A stretch of DNA of 64,000 nucleotides from Acidobacteriota bacterium (GTDB taxonomy: Bacteria; Acidobacteriota; Vicinamibacteria; Vicinamibacterales; JAKQTR01), in assembly GCA_026393675.1 (NCBI GenBank), contig JAPKZQ010000014.1, positions 27,403 to 91,402 on the forward strand, read 5' to 3'. Positions 34,655-45,800 of this stretch are shown here, in pieces (position 1 is the first letter of the stretch; every line of letters starts with the position of its first letter). The translations under genes were made by a program, and so were the position numbers. Below the pieces are notes generated by a model. It worked only from the letters and a program-made list of their open reading frames with translations, had not been told where the DNA came from and did not search any database.

Positions 34655-35317
34655 ATGCGACATTGGTTGGCGCTCACCACGTTGGTGCTGGCCCTTCTTG
34701 CTGGCCCGGCCTGCAAGAGCAAGCAGACGCTGCCGCCCGTCGCTCCATCTACTCAAGCGGCGGCCATACAACTGGGATTCGCGGCGGGTAGTATGGTCGC
34801 CCAGGGGTCGCAGCCGATGGAGCTTCGCAAGGAGTCCGCGCTGGGCTTCGCCCGCAGCGAAGCCGATCTGCTCACCTTCATGGGCCGGCTGCAGCTCTCG
34901 GAGACTGATGCGGCCGCCGTCGCGTCCGGCATGCTCGATGGCTTTGCCGATCCGAATCCTGCGCGGGGGTCTCAACTCATCTCCGATGCGATGAACCAGG
35001 TGATGGCTCGGCTCGAGGTGAGTCCGTATCCGGAGTTGCTGTGGGCATTCAGAGTGGGATACACGGTCGGCCACATGGCCGAGACCGTCAACGTGCTGAC
35101 CAGGGGCACACCTCAACCAGAGCACGTCCAGGCTTTCGCGGTCCTGACAGCCAAGGACCGGGAGACACTGCAGGCGGACCTCGACCAGTCGGGCTTGCCG
35201 GCCGAGCTTTATGACCCCATCCAGGCCACCAACATTGAAATACGGTCCGTGTCAGACCTGCTTGCGATCACGCGGGCCTGCCGGAAAGTCAAAGGCATGG
35301 TGGCCCAGTTGCAGTGA
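34655..35317 (+). CDS. Putative exported lipoprotein, function unknown
   Basis: A 220-residue protein with an N-terminal hydrophobic segment (LALTTLVLALLAG) ending at C20 (GPACKSK). The cysteine placement suggests a lipoprotein, although the lipobox is weak. The mature part is mainly helical with no recognised domain. A CAGGAG ribosome-binding site precedes the ATG. Downstream it converges on the dimethylargininase-like gene. Confidence 0.7.
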   Translation: MRHWLALTTLVLALLAGPACKSKQTLPPVAPSTQAAAIQLGFAAGSMVAQGSQPMELRKESALGFARSEADLLTFMGRLQLSETDAAAVASGMLDGFADPNPARGSQLISDAMNQVMARLEVSPYPELLWAFRVGYTVGHMAETVNVLTRGTPQPEHVQAFAVLTAKDRETLQADLDQSGLPAELYDPIQATNIEIRSVSDLLAITRACRKVKGMVAQLQ

Positions 35318-35335
35318 GAATTGGGGCCTGGCCCC

Positions 35336-36106
35336 TCATGGTTCGCCTGCGAAGACCAGGCTGCAGCAGGTCACCGCGCCCTCGGCCTTTTGCAGCTCCG
35401 ACACGTCGACAGGCACGACAGTGATTCGGTGTGCTTCGAGACGGGTCCGTGTGCGAGGGAATGACGATGGGTAGATCAGGCGGCCGCCGACAAGCAGACC
35501 GTTGGCGGCGTACGGTTCGTCTGGATCGACGTCAATCACCGTGAACTGGCCAAATAGCGACGGGTCGACCCACTGCGGATTGGCGAGCAGCGTCCGATCC
35601 GCAACCTGCGTCACGGCCGACTTCAGGTGCAGGCACCCGGTGACCGGCACGGCCGTAACCGTATAGCCGTAAGGCCAGACGACCGCGCGTAACTGCATGA
35701 TGCCCGACTGATTGCTGCGGCCCGAAAGGCCAATAAACAGCCGGTTGTCCAGGCGCAGCACGTCGCCGCCCTCCAATGTCCCCGGGGCTTCCACAAACCA
35801 GATTCGCCGGTAGGCGGCGAGCGCTTCGGCGACAGACATCGTCTCGGATCGTCGCGACTGGACGCCCGGCCTGGTGACAATCGCAATCTCGTCGAGCACG
35901 ATGGCGGCGTCTTCCACGAAGACCGAATCCGGCAGGGCGGCCTGCGGCGGGAGCGACACCACGTGGCAGCCCAGCGCCGCCAGCGCCTGCTCGTACGCGA
36001 GATGCTGCGTGCGTGCGCGGTCCACGTCAATGCGAACGCGCGGCAAGTGCGTGAGCTCACACTCGCCGATCGCGGCGCAGACCTGCCTGGTGATCGCGAC
36101 GGGCAT
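35336..36106 (-). CDS. Dimethylarginine dimethylaminohydrolase-like amidinotransferase-fold enzyme
   Basis: A 256-residue protein of the pentein fold. Catalytic features are D60 (PDSVFVEDAA, with E65/D66 nearby), H160 (GCLHLKSAV) and a cysteine pair C247/C248 in GAVTCCSLV; dimethylargininases have a single cysteine at that place. It should hydrolyse methylarginine to citrulline and methylamine, or a related guanidine. The start at 36106 is four bases after the acs stop. The in-frame extension to 36295 lies inside acs and is rejected. Position suggests it is the last gene of the acetate operon. Confidence 0.82.
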   Translation of the reverse strand: MPVAITRQVCAAIGECELTHLPRVRIDVDRARTQHLAYEQALAALGCHVVSLPPQAALPDSVFVEDAAIVLDEIAIVTRPGVQSRRSETMSVAEALAAYRRIWFVEAPGTLEGGDVLRLDNRLFIGLSGRSNQSGIMQLRAVVWPYGYTVTAVPVTGCLHLKSAVTQVADRTLLANPQWVDPSLFGQFTVIDVDPDEPYAANGLLVGGRLIYPSSFPRTRTRLEAHRITVVPVDVSELQKAEGAVTCCSLVFAGEP

Positions 36107-36110
36107 GGCG

Positions 36111-38069
36111 CTACGCGTGTGCCTTCTTGTGCTCGTCGATGAGCCGCTGGACCACGTCCGGTTCGGCCAGCGTCGAGGTATCGCCCAGGCCCTCGTACTC
36201 CGACGAGGCGATCTTCCGGAGGATGCGGCGCATGATCTTGCCGCTCCGCGTCTTGGGCAGGCCCGAGGCGATGTGGATGACGTCGGGTGCGGCAAACGCG
36301 CCGATCGCGTTGCGCACCTGCTGCTTCAGCGCGCCGACCAGTTGCTCCGGGTCGCCGTTCTGATACCCGCTGTTGAGCAGCACGTAGCAGTAGATGCCCG
36401 TGCCCTTGATGTCGTGCGGATAGCCGACGACCGCTGCTTCCGCCACCGCTTCGTGCGCCACCAGCGCGCTCTCGATTTCGGCCGTGCCAATCCGATGGCC
36501 GGAGACATTCAGCACGTCATCGATACGGCCGGTGATCCAGTAGTAGCCATCTTCGTCCCGCTTCACGCCGTCACCCGTAAAGTAGTACCCGGGGTATGTG
36601 CTGAAGTAGGTCTCGCGAAAGCGCTGGTGATCGCCCCACACCGTCCGCGCCTGGCCCGGCCACGGCGACGCCAAGCACAGCGCGCCCGACACGCCATTGC
36701 CCTCAAGCGGCTTCGACGTGGTCAGGTCCATGACCACGGGTTTGATGCCGAAGAACGGCAGCGTGGCCGACCCGGGCTTGGTGGGCGTAACGCCCGGCAG
36801 CGGCGTAATCAGTACGCCCCCGGTCTCGGTCTGCCACCACGTATCCACAATCGTGCAGCGCTTGTCGCCGCACACGTCGTGGTACCAGCGCCATACCTCG
36901 GGATTGATCGGCTCGCCGACCGTGCCGAGGATGCGGAGCGATTCGCGCTTGTACTTCTTGACCCAGCTGTCGCCCGCCTGCGCGAGCGCGCGCAGAGCCG
37001 TCGGCGCCGTGTAGAGCACGTTGACGCCGAGGTCGTCCACCACCCGCCAGTAGCGGCCCGGATCGGGGTACAGCGGCGTCGACTCGAACATTACCGTCGT
37101 CGCGCCGTTGGCGAGCGGCCCGTACACGATGTAGCTGTGCCCGGTGACCCACCCGATGTCGGCAGCGCAGAAATAGATGTCCCCCGGGTGATAGTCGAAG
37201 ATCAGCCGGTGCGTGAAAGCGGCGTACACCAGGTAGCCGCCCGTCGTGTGCATCAGTCCCTTGGGCTTTCCGGTGCTGCCCGACGTGTAGAGCACGAAGA
37301 GCGGGTCCTCGGCTCCCATCCACGCATTGGTACAGGTGGATCGCTGCTTATGACACTCCTCGTCCAGCCAGTGGTCGCGACCGGCCCGCATCTCCACGTC
37401 GCTGTCGGTTCGCCGCGCCACGAGCACGGTTTCGACGAGCGACATGCCCTCGATGGCCCTGTCCACAGTCTTCTTGAGTGGGACCTTCTTGCCGCCGCGC
37501 AGACCCTCGTTGGCCGTGACGACGATCTTGCACTTCGCGTCGATGATGCGGTCGCGAAGCGAGTCGGCCGAGAAGCCACCGAATACCACCGAGTGCACGG
37601 CACCGATGCGCGCGCAGGCGAGCATCGTATACACGAGATCCGGCATCATCGTCAGGTACACGCACACCCGATCGCCCTTCCGGACACCGTGGCTGAGCAG
37701 CACGTTGGCCACGCGGCAGACGTTGTGCTTCAGCTCGCGGTAGCTGATGTGCTGGTACACGCCGGGTTCGTCTTTGACCCAGATGATGGCCGTGTGGTCG
37801 CCAAGCTCCGGCAGATGACGATCAATGCAGTTGAACGACGCGTTCAGGCGGCCACCCGAATACCACGAGAAATCGACCTCCTCGTAGTCCGAGTCGAGCA
37901 CGGATTGCCAGGGATGGAACCAGGTGAGGGCCTTCGCCTGCTCGCCCCAGAACCAGTCCGGGTTGTCGAGCGACAGGCGATAGAGCCGCTGGTACTCCTC
38001 CATACTGCGGATGTAGGCACGCTCAGCGATATGAGGTTTAACGGGGTAGACGTCACTCTGGTTCTTCAT
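36111..38069 (-). CDS. acs: Acetyl-CoA synthetase
   Basis: AMP-forming acetate:CoA ligase of 652 residues, the normal length. Motifs: [28 protein letters not shown] core, the P-loop [11 protein letters not shown], '[10 protein letters not shown]' (adenylate binding), [20 protein letters not shown] (hinge region), and the acetylatable lysine in [14 protein letters not shown]. The start at 38069 ([10 protein letters not shown]) has GAGGAG upstream. An upstream ATG in frame would add eight residues. It begins 10 bases after actP ends, so it is co-transcribed with the acetate permease. Confidence 0.96.
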   Translation of the reverse strand: MKNQSDVYPVKPHIAERAYIRSMEEYQRLYRLSLDNPDWFWGEQAKALTWFHPWQSVLDSDYEEVDFSWYSGGRLNASFNCIDRHLPELGDHTAIIWVKDEPGVYQHISYRELKHNVCRVANVLLSHGVRKGDRVCVYLTMMPDLVYTMLACARIGAVHSVVFGGFSADSLRDRIIDAKCKIVVTANEGLRGGKKVPLKKTVDRAIEGMSLVETVLVARRTDSDVEMRAGRDHWLDEECHKQRSTCTNAWMGAEDPLFVLYTSGSTGKPKGLMHTTGGYLVYAAFTHRLIFDYHPGDIYFCAADIGWVTGHSYIVYGPLANGATTVMFESTPLYPDPGRYWRVVDDLGVNVLYTAPTALRALAQAGDSWVKKYKRESLRILGTVGEPINPEVWRWYHDVCGDKRCTIVDTWWQTETGGVLITPLPGVTPTKPGSATLPFFGIKPVVMDLTTSKPLEGNGVSGALCLASPWPGQARTVWGDHQRFRETYFSTYPGYYFTGDGVKRDEDGYYWITGRIDDVLNVSGHRIGTAEIESALVAHEAVAEAAVVGYPHDIKGTGIYCYVLLNSGYQNGDPEQLVGALKQQVRNAIGAFAAPDVIHIASGLPKTRSGKIMRRILRKIASSEYEGLGDTSTLAEPDVVQRLIDEHKKAHA

Positions 38070-38079
38070 GGGGGCTCCT

Positions 38080-39618
38080 CTACTCCGCGCCAATACCGAG
38101 GTACGTTCGCAGTTTCTGGTCGTCGAAGGCCGTCTCGGCGCTATCTTCCTTCGTCATCAGCGACACCAGAATTGCCACGATGAACGAGACGCTCATCGAG
38201 ACGATCGCCGGATTCCGGAGCGGGAAGTACGCCGTCGTGTTCTTGAGCACGTCGACCTGGATCGTCGGGCTCAGGATGATGAGCAGCACGGTGAGAATCG
38301 ACCCGGTAAGGATCGACGCCACCGCGCCGGCCGTCGTGAACTTGCGCCAGACAATCGACAGCAGCAGTGCCGGGAAGTTTGCGCTGCAGGCAATCGCAAA
38401 GGCGAGGCCGACCATGTACGCGACGTTCTGCCCCTTGAAGACCACGCCCAGCAGCACGGCGACGATGCCGAAGAACACCGTGGACCAGCGCGCCACCCGC
38501 TCCTGCTCGCGCTCGGTCGCCTTGCCCTTCTTGAGGACGTGCGCGTAGATGTCGTGCGAGAGCGCCGACGCGCCGGCCAGTGTGAGGCCGGCCACGACCG
38601 CGAGGATCGTCGCGAAGGCCACCGCGGCAATGAAACCCAGGAACGGCGTGCCGGCCAGGCTCTCCGCCAGCAGCGGCGCGGCCATGTTCCCGCCCGTGTC
38701 GATCCTGGTGATCAGTTCCCGGCCGACCAGCGCCGCCGCGCCGAAGCCGACAATCGGGATGATGATGTAGAAGTAGCCGATGAACCCGGTCGCGTACAGC
38801 ACTGACGTGCGCGCGGTCTTCGCATCAGGCACGGTGTAGAACCGCATCAGGATGTGCGGCAGACCCAGCAGGCCAAGCATCAGAGCGATCCCCAGCGAGA
38901 CCACATCCCACGCGTTCGACACCTGCCCCCCCGGTTCGAGAGCAGCCTGTCCGTACTTGGACACCACCGCGGAGTAGAGGTGGCCGGGGTTGAAACTGAA
39001 CTGGGCTAGAACCATCACGGTAAGGATCGTGACACCGCCGAGCAGCAGCACGGCCTTGATGATCTGGACCCACGTGGTCGCGATCATCCCACCAAACAGC
39101 ACGTACGCCAGCATGATGGCACCGACGATGATCAGGGCCGACTCGTACGAGATGCCGAACATCAGCGTGATCAGGTTGCCAGACCCGACCATCTGAGCAC
39201 TCGTGTAGAAGAGCACCGTCAGCACGCCGCCAATGGCGGACGCAATGCGGACCGGCGTCTGCCGAAGCCGGAAGGCCACGACGTCGGCAAAGGTGTACTT
39301 GCCGAGATTGCGCAGCGGTTCCGCGACCAGGAACATCAGCGCGGGCCAGCCGACCAGCCAGCCGGTGGCGTAAATCATGCCGTCATAGCCTTTGAGAGCC
39401 ACCATGCCCGCAATGCCGAGAAACGACGCGGCGCTCATGTAGTCGCCCGACAGCGCCAGGCCGTTCTGCAGCGCGCTCACGCTATGGTCGGCCGCATCGA
39501 ACTCCTTGGTGGAACGCGTTCGTCTTGCCGCCCAGTAGGTGATCGCCAGGGTGATGACGATGATGACCAGGAAGAACGCAATGGCCTCCGTTGTGGGGGT
39601 GCCGAGGGTCGTTTGCAT
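38080..39618 (-). CDS. actP: Acetate:cation symporter (sodium:solute symporter family)
   Basis: A 512-residue membrane protein with about 13 helices. Family motifs include '[21 protein letters not shown]', [12 protein letters not shown], and the sodium-site helices. Together with acs and the small DUF485 gene upstream it forms the classic yjcH-actP-acs arrangement for acetate uptake. It lies 51 bases after the DUF485 gene. Confidence 0.94.
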   Translation of the reverse strand: MQTTLGTPTTEAIAFFLVIIVITLAITYWAARRTRSTKEFDAADHSVSALQNGLALSGDYMSAASFLGIAGMVALKGYDGMIYATGWLVGWPALMFLVAEPLRNLGKYTFADVVAFRLRQTPVRIASAIGGVLTVLFYTSAQMVGSGNLITLMFGISYESALIIVGAIMLAYVLFGGMIATTWVQIIKAVLLLGGVTILTVMVLAQFSFNPGHLYSAVVSKYGQAALEPGGQVSNAWDVVSLGIALMLGLLGLPHILMRFYTVPDAKTARTSVLYATGFIGYFYIIIPIVGFGAAALVGRELITRIDTGGNMAAPLLAESLAGTPFLGFIAAVAFATILAVVAGLTLAGASALSHDIYAHVLKKGKATEREQERVARWSTVFFGIVAVLLGVVFKGQNVAYMVGLAFAIACSANFPALLLSIVWRKFTTAGAVASILTGSILTVLLIILSPTIQVDVLKNTTAYFPLRNPAIVSMSVSFIVAILVSLMTKEDSAETAFDDQKLRTYLGIGAE

Positions 39619-39669
39619 CTCCTGCGTCTCCGGGCGGATTCCGGCGTGGCACTCAGAGTCGAGCGGCGC

Positions 39670-39969
39670 CTACTGGACCTTGCTCTTCAGGTCGCGAACT
39701 TCCGGGTCGTGCACACTGTTGGCCCACGCCACGTAGACGGCGGTCAACACCCACGACAGCACGATGACCGCCACCCCGAGCGGGATCCCGAGCGTCGTCA
39801 CCTCGCCAATCTTCTGCGCCATCAACGGTTTGTCCACCGCGATGAGCACGATGTAGCCGTAGTAGATCACGAACAGCGCAATGGTGAGGATGACCGAGAA
39901 GGTCCATCGCTTTGCCACCATGCGCTTGAACTCTGGCGAGTCCAACATCTGGCGGGCGGCCTGTTTCAT
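39670..39969 (-). CDS. DUF485 membrane protein (YjcH-like)
   Basis: A 99-residue protein with two membrane helices (about 25-48 and 58-82) and charged ends. It matches DUF485, usually the first gene before the acetate permease. The start at 39969 (MKQAARQML) has GGAGG six bases upstream. It probably heads the acetate operon, whose promoter should lie in the 170-base divergent gap. Confidence 0.9.
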   Translation of the reverse strand: MKQAARQMLDSPEFKRMVAKRWTFSVILTIALFVIYYGYIVLIAVDKPLMAQKIGEVTTLGIPLGVAVIVLSWVLTAVYVAWANSVHDPEVRDLKSKVQ

Positions 39970-40139
39970 TCCAACCTCCGAACGCAAGAACCAAGAACCG
40001 CGACGTCAGCCGAGACTATGCTTTGCCGCCGAGGCGCGTCAAGGTGACGAGGCCGCTCCAGCGAGTCCACTCTGATGGCAAGCGCCTTCCATCCGGTAGT
40101 ACACTGCCCGCTCAAGGTATCCACAACAGGAGGTCTGCT

Positions 40140-42665
40140 ATGCCCGGTCCACGGGTTCTGTCCGTTGCCGCCGCTTTTCTGCTGGTCGGTCTGGCCGTCA
40201 GCGCGTCCGCCCAACCGCCTGCCGCCCGCCGCGGTGATGCGGGGCCGTTGCCAACGATTGAAGAGAAGACCGCCAACATGAAGAAGCTGGACGGGTACTT
40301 CCCGCTGTACTGGGACGACAGAACGGGCCAGCTCTGGCTCGAGATCTCGCGGTTCAACACCGAAGTGCTGCACAACGTCGGTTATGCGTCCGGGCTGGGA
40401 TCAAACGACATCGGCATCGACCGCGGGGCGCTGGCCGGCAACCGGATCGTGTTCTTCGAGCGCGTGGGCCCGAAGGTGCTGATGGTCCAGCCGAACAACA
40501 AGTTCAGGGCCCTGACGATCAACCAGCTCGAGGTCAAGGACGTGCGCGATGCGTTCGCGCGGTCGGTGCTGTGGGGCTTCACCGCCGCCGCCGAATCGTC
40601 TGGCGGCCGTGTGCTGGTTGATGCCACCGACTTTCTCGTGCGCGACGCGACAAACATGGGCGCGCGACTGCGGCCAGGCAGCTATCGCCTCGATTCGACG
40701 CGCAGCACGATCTCGATGCCGGCGACACAGAACTTCCCGAAGAACACTGAGATTGAAGTCGAGCTGACTTTCACACTCCAGCCTGGCGCCGGGGGTGGAG
40801 GAGGATTTGGCGGCGGTGGTGGCAGGGGCGGCGGCGCTGGCGGTGAGTTCCTTGAGGGCGTGGGCGCCGTGGCGTCGACCGGCGAGGCGGCGAGCATCCG
40901 CGTTCATCATTCGCTGGTCGAGTTGCCCGACGGCAACTACAAGCCGCGCGTGTGGGACGTGCGGTCGAGTTTCGGCGAGCTTGCCTTCGAGGACTACGCG
41001 GCGCCGCTCGGCCAATCGATGACGGTTCGTTATCTGCGACGCCACCGCCTCCAGAAGGTGGATCCGAAAGCCAGGATCAGCGACCCGGTGAAGCCCATCA
41101 TCTACTACGTCGATTCGGGCGCGCCCGAGCCGATTCGGACGGCGCTCCTCGAGGGCGGGCGCTGGTGGAATCAGGCATTCGAAGCTGCTGGCTACCGCTA
41201 CGCTTTTCGGGTTGAGTTGCTGCCCGACGGCGCCAATCCGCTCGACATCCGCTACAACGTGATCAACTGGGTGCACCGATCGACGCGAGGCTGGAGCACG
41301 GGCGGATCGGTCACCGATCCGCGCACCGGCGAAATCATCAAGGGCGTGGTCGAACTGGGATCACTGCGCGATCGCCAGGATTACCTGATTGCCGAAGGTC
41401 TGCTCGCACCCTACAAGACGGGCACCGAACAGGCGCCGGAGCTTCGCGACTGGGCCATTGCCCGCATCCGGCAACTCTCCGCGCACGAGATCGGCCACAC
41501 GCTCGGCCTCGACCACAACTACTACGACAGCGACATGGGCCGGATCTCGGTCATGGACTATCCGTTTCCGCTCGTGACGCTCAAGACGGACGGCACCCTC
41601 GACTACTCGAAGGTCTACGCCGTCGGGATGGGCGAGTGGGACAAGGTGGCTATCACGTATGGTTACCAGGACTTCCCCGCTGGCACGGACGAACCAAAGG
41701 CGCTTGCCGCCATCCTGGACGAGGCGTGGAAGAAGGATCTGCGGTTTCTGACGAACCAGGACCTGGGCGCGCATCCGAGGGTTGATCAGTGGTCGAACGG
41801 CACGGACTCGGCGGCCGAGTTGAACCGGCTGATGGACATCCGCCGCGTGGCGCTCAAGAACTTCGGCGAGAACGCCATCAAGAAGGGTGAGCCGCTGGCG
41901 CTGATGGAAGAAGCGCTGCTGCCGGTGTATCTGCATCACCGCTATCAGGTGGAGGCCGCGGCCCATACGCTGGGGGGCCAGCACTACATCTACGCCATGC
42001 GGGGCGACGGACGCGAACCGTTCACGTGGGCGTCGGGCCCCGAACAGCGAGCCGTGCTGAGGGCGCTGCTGGCCACGCTGAAGCCGTCGGAGCTGGCGCT
42101 GCCGGAATCCGTCGTGAAGCGGTTGCCGCCTCGGCCGTCCGGCTATCGCATGCACCGCGAGCTGTTCCCACGCTACACCGGCATGACGTTCGACGTCATC
42201 TCTCCGGCCGCTGTCGCCGCCTACCACACGATATCGAACATCCTCGACGACCAGCGCGCCGCGCGCATCGTCGAGCAGCACGCCGTCGATCCGACGCTGC
42301 CCGGGCTTGACGAAGTCATCAACGAGGTCCTCACGGCCACGTTCGGAGCCACGCCGGCGACGGCGTACGAAGCTGAGGTCGCGCGGGCCGTTCAGCGCGT
42401 GGTGGTGGACGAGTTGATGGGACTCGCGGCAAGCGCGGAAATGCCCCAGGTTCGCGCGATAGCCACCCTGAAGCTGTCGCGAAAGTTCAACGAACTGGCG
42501 AAGCTCACGCCATCGGATGATGGCGAGGCCGCGCACGTGGCGCTGCTCGGTCTGGACATCAAGCGATTCCTGGACAATCCGGAGAGCTACAAGCGGCCCG
42601 CGCCGCCAGTCGTGCCGCCCGGCGCACCCATCGGGGACACGCCGTACGATTGGATCCGCAGGTAG
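40140..42665 (+). CDS. Secreted zinc-dependent metalloprotease (DUF5117/DUF4953-type)
   Basis: An 841-residue metzincin-like peptidase. The signal peptide ends SASAQ. N-terminal DUF5118/DUF5117-like regions precede the catalytic motif H449-E450-IG-H453-TLGLD-H459, followed by the Met-turn-like SVMDYPFP. A glycine-rich loop (residues about 218-240) interrupts the N-terminal half. The ATG at 40140 follows CAGGAGG. Homologues are common in Bacteroidota and Acidobacteriota and are thought to degrade extracellular protein. It is transcribed away from the acetate operon. Confidence 0.9.
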   Translation: MPGPRVLSVAAAFLLVGLAVSASAQPPAARRGDAGPLPTIEEKTANMKKLDGYFPLYWDDRTGQLWLEISRFNTEVLHNVGYASGLGSNDIGIDRGALAGNRIVFFERVGPKVLMVQPNNKFRALTINQLEVKDVRDAFARSVLWGFTAAAESSGGRVLVDATDFLVRDATNMGARLRPGSYRLDSTRSTISMPATQNFPKNTEIEVELTFTLQPGAGGGGGFGGGGGRGGGAGGEFLEGVGAVASTGEAASIRVHHSLVELPDGNYKPRVWDVRSSFGELAFEDYAAPLGQSMTVRYLRRHRLQKVDPKARISDPVKPIIYYVDSGAPEPIRTALLEGGRWWNQAFEAAGYRYAFRVELLPDGANPLDIRYNVINWVHRSTRGWSTGGSVTDPRTGEIIKGVVELGSLRDRQDYLIAEGLLAPYKTGTEQAPELRDWAIARIRQLSAHEIGHTLGLDHNYYDSDMGRISVMDYPFPLVTLKTDGTLDYSKVYAVGMGEWDKVAITYGYQDFPAGTDEPKALAAILDEAWKKDLRFLTNQDLGAHPRVDQWSNGTDSAAELNRLMDIRRVALKNFGENAIKKGEPLALMEEALLPVYLHHRYQVEAAAHTLGGQHYIYAMRGDGREPFTWASGPEQRAVLRALLATLKPSELALPESVVKRLPPRPSGYRMHRELFPRYTGMTFDVISPAAVAAYHTISNILDDQRAARIVEQHAVDPTLPGLDEVINEVLTATFGATPATAYEAEVARAVQRVVVDELMGLAASAEMPQVRAIATLKLSRKFNELAKLTPSDDGEAAHVALLGLDIKRFLDNPESYKRPAPPVVPPGAPIGDTPYDWIRR

Positions 42666-42730
42666 CCGCTCGCCCCGGGGCCTGACCCCGTTTTGCGGGA
42701 TGGCGCGCGGGCCTCGCGGTGATCGCCAGG

Positions 42731-42745
42731 TTACGGGACGGTAAC
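42731..42745 (+). promoter_or_regulatory. Candidate Pho box upstream of the nuclease gene
   Basis: TTACGGGACGGTAAC, half-sites 11 bases apart, same orientation and pattern as at pstS. The second half-site continues AGCCG, like CACCGG and CATCCG at the porins. It lies 142 bases before the start, and the -10 spacing seen at the other three is not kept. A chance match is possible. Confidence 0.35.
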
Positions 42746-42771
42746 AGCCGCGAAATATTAACTGGGACGGG

Positions 42772-42799
42772 TTCATTGCCCGCGCGATTCGTGGATAAT
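42772..42799 (+). promoter_or_regulatory. Possible sigma-70-type promoter of the nuclease gene
   Basis: TTCATT (42772-42777) and GATAAT (42794-42799) are separated by 16 bases. Start prediction downstream is consistent, but the match is moderate. Confidence 0.3.
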
Positions 42800-42886
42800 G
42801 AGCCCGTCCCTCGTTTGTTGCGCGCCGGATCGGAGAGGCCACTCCGCCGGCGGGCCGAATACCGTTCTTCCATCCTGGGGTCTGTC

Positions 42887-45800
42887 ATGTCATCCATGCG
42901 CGCGTCGTTCCATCCTCGGACCGGTCTGCCTGTCCGCCGGCTGGCCGTCGGCCTGTTTTGCGTGCTGCTGGCGCTTGCAGTCGTCCACGCGGCGATTGGA
43001 ATTCCCACAGGGACGCCATACTCGCAAACGTTCGACACGATCGGCACGACAGCGACCGCAGCGCTCCCGGCCGACTTTCGAGCGGACCGCACCACCACCA
43101 CTACGTCCAGCGACATGCGCAAGGTCGGCACGTTTGCGGCTGCAGGTACAGCCACGACGCAGGTGGGCGGCGCCAGCCTGGGCTCGTCGGTCACTAACGG
43201 CATCTATAACTTCGGATCGGGAACGACGCCCACCGGGCCCGATCGGGCGATCGGGTTTCTCGCCTCTTCGGGTGGGACTGCGAGCGGCAACCTCTACGCG
43301 CAACTCACGAACAACACCGGCGGACCGCTGTCCGGCCTCCAGATTTCCTACGACGTCGAGAAATACCGCAACGGCTCGAACGCGCAGGGCTTCCGCATCC
43401 AGCTCTTCTATTCGACCGACGGCACGAGTTGGACCAACGCCGGATCGGACTTCCTCACCGCTTTTGCGGCCGACGCGAACAACAACGGCTTCGCAACCGC
43501 GCCCGGCGCGACGGTCAGTGTGACCAACAAGACGCTGTCGGTCGCCATTCCCAGCAACGCCGCGTTCTACCTCGCGTGGAATTACTCGGTGTCCAGCGGT
43601 TCGACGGTAACCAACGCACAGGCCCTCGCGATCGACAACGTCTCCATTGTCGGCGTTCCCGGCGGCGACGCCGCGCCCAGCGTCAGCAGCACCACGCCCG
43701 CCGCGAGCGCGACCAACGTCTCGGTCAACTCGACCATCGCCATCAACTTCAGCGAGAGCGTGACGGCGTGGGCGAGCGCGTTCAGTCTCGAATGTCCGGG
43801 TGGTTCTCCACAGGCGTTCACGCAAACGGCATCGCCCGCCACCACGTTCACGCTGACGCCGACCTCGCCGCTGCCGGCCGGCGCGACGTGCGCCGTGAAA
43901 GTGACGGCCGCTCAGGTCACCGACACAGACACCGTCGATCCGCCCGACAACATGGTGTCGGACTACAGCTTCACGTTCACGACGGCGAGTCCGGCCGACG
44001 CGGCGCCGTTCGTGACCAGCACGACGCCGGCCAACGGGGCCGTGAATGTTGCGGTCGCCTCGCCGATCGTGATCAACTTCAGCGAGAGCGTGACGGCGAG
44101 CCCCGCGGCGTTCTTGCTTGTGTGCGGGGGCGTTCCCCAGGCACTCGGGCAGAGCGTCGGGCCGTCGGCTTCGTACACGTTGACGCCCACGGTGGCCCTT
44201 CCGTACAACGCGTCCTGCACGGTGTCGGTCGCGGCCAACCAGATCTCCGACACCGACACGAACGATCCGCCCGACAATCCGACCTCGAACGTGACGTTCT
44301 CCTTCACGACGCCACCCCCTGGCGCCGGCAAGGTGATGATCAATGAGGTCGACGCGGACACGCCAGGGTCGGACACCGCGGAGTTCGTCGAGCTCTACGA
44401 CGGCGGCGTCGGCAATACGCCGCTCGATGGCCTCGTCGTCGTCTTTTTCGACGGCACGTCGACCGGCTCTGGCAACCAGTCGTACGCGGTGTTCGATCTC
44501 GACGGCTACACCACGGACGCGAATGGCTACTTCACGATGGGGAACCCCGGGGTCCCTGGCGTGAGCCTGTTCTTCGACCCCGGAGCGTTCGGGCTGCTCC
44601 AGAACGGCCCTGACGCTGTCGCGCTCTACATCGGACACGCCAGCGAGTTTCCCAACGGCACGGCCGTGACGACGACGAATCTTCAGGACGCGATCGTCTA
44701 CGGCACGGACGACCCCAGCGCGTCGGGGCTTCTGCCGCTGTTGAATGCCGGCCAGAAGATCGTGAACGAAAATGCGACCGGGAACAGCCAGACGCAGTCG
44801 AGCCAGCGTTGCCCGGCCGGCATGGGCGGCTTCCGAAATACGTCGCAGTACTATCCGGGCACGCCAACGCCCGGAACCGCCAACAGCTGCCCGGCGCAGC
44901 GGCCGGCGAGCGACGTGGTGATCAGCCAGATCTATGGCGGCGGCGGCAACACCGGCGCCACCTACGCCAACGACTACGTCGAGCTGTACAACCGCGGCAA
45001 CGCACCCGCAGACCTCACCGGGTGGTCGCTGCAGTACGCCTCGTCGACGGGAAGCGGCTGGGACTTCAACAAGCAGCCGCTGGGCGGCACGATCGCGCCC
45101 GGCAAGTACTACCTGATCGCACTGGCGTCCGGAGGCGCGAACGGCGCGACCCTGCCCGACGCGAATATCTCCGGCCAGATCAACATGGCGGCGGGAAGCG
45201 GCAAGATTGCTCTCGTCAGCAGCTTCACCACCTTGACCGGCAACTGTCCGATTTTCGACCCGACCATCGCGGACCTCGTCGGCTACGGCAGTGCCGACTG
45301 CGGCGAAGGTTCGACCACGACGTCGGCGGGCAGCAATACGACGGCGCTCTTCCGTAAGAACAACGGCAGCCTCGACACCGACAACAACGCGAACGACTTC
45401 GACGCGCCGGCGGCGCCGAATCCGCGCCGCACGGCTCCCATCGTCGAGCTTGGTCCGAACGTGCTGAGCACTGACCCACGCTCGAACGGTGTCAACGCGC
45501 CGCGCGATGCCACGATCCAGGTGACCTTCACGGAGCCCGTTGACGTGGACTCCGGCTGGTTCACGCTGACGTGCGCGACGAGCGGTTCGCATTACAGCGC
45601 CACGTTCGCCGCGGGCTTCGGCGGCAAGGATCACTACATCACGCCGAACGACAACTTCACCGCCGGCGAGCAGTGCACGGTCACGATTCTGAAGGACCGG
45701 GTCCACGACCAGGATTTCGACGACAGCGCTCCCAACACCGACACACTGCCGGCTGATTACTCGTGGGTCTTCACGGTGGCGACGGGCACGGAGCCGCCGT

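Noticed and set aside
35874..38183. A 769-residue open frame opposite acs
   Set aside because: Shadow of the acs gene, which has full-length family motifs on the other strand.
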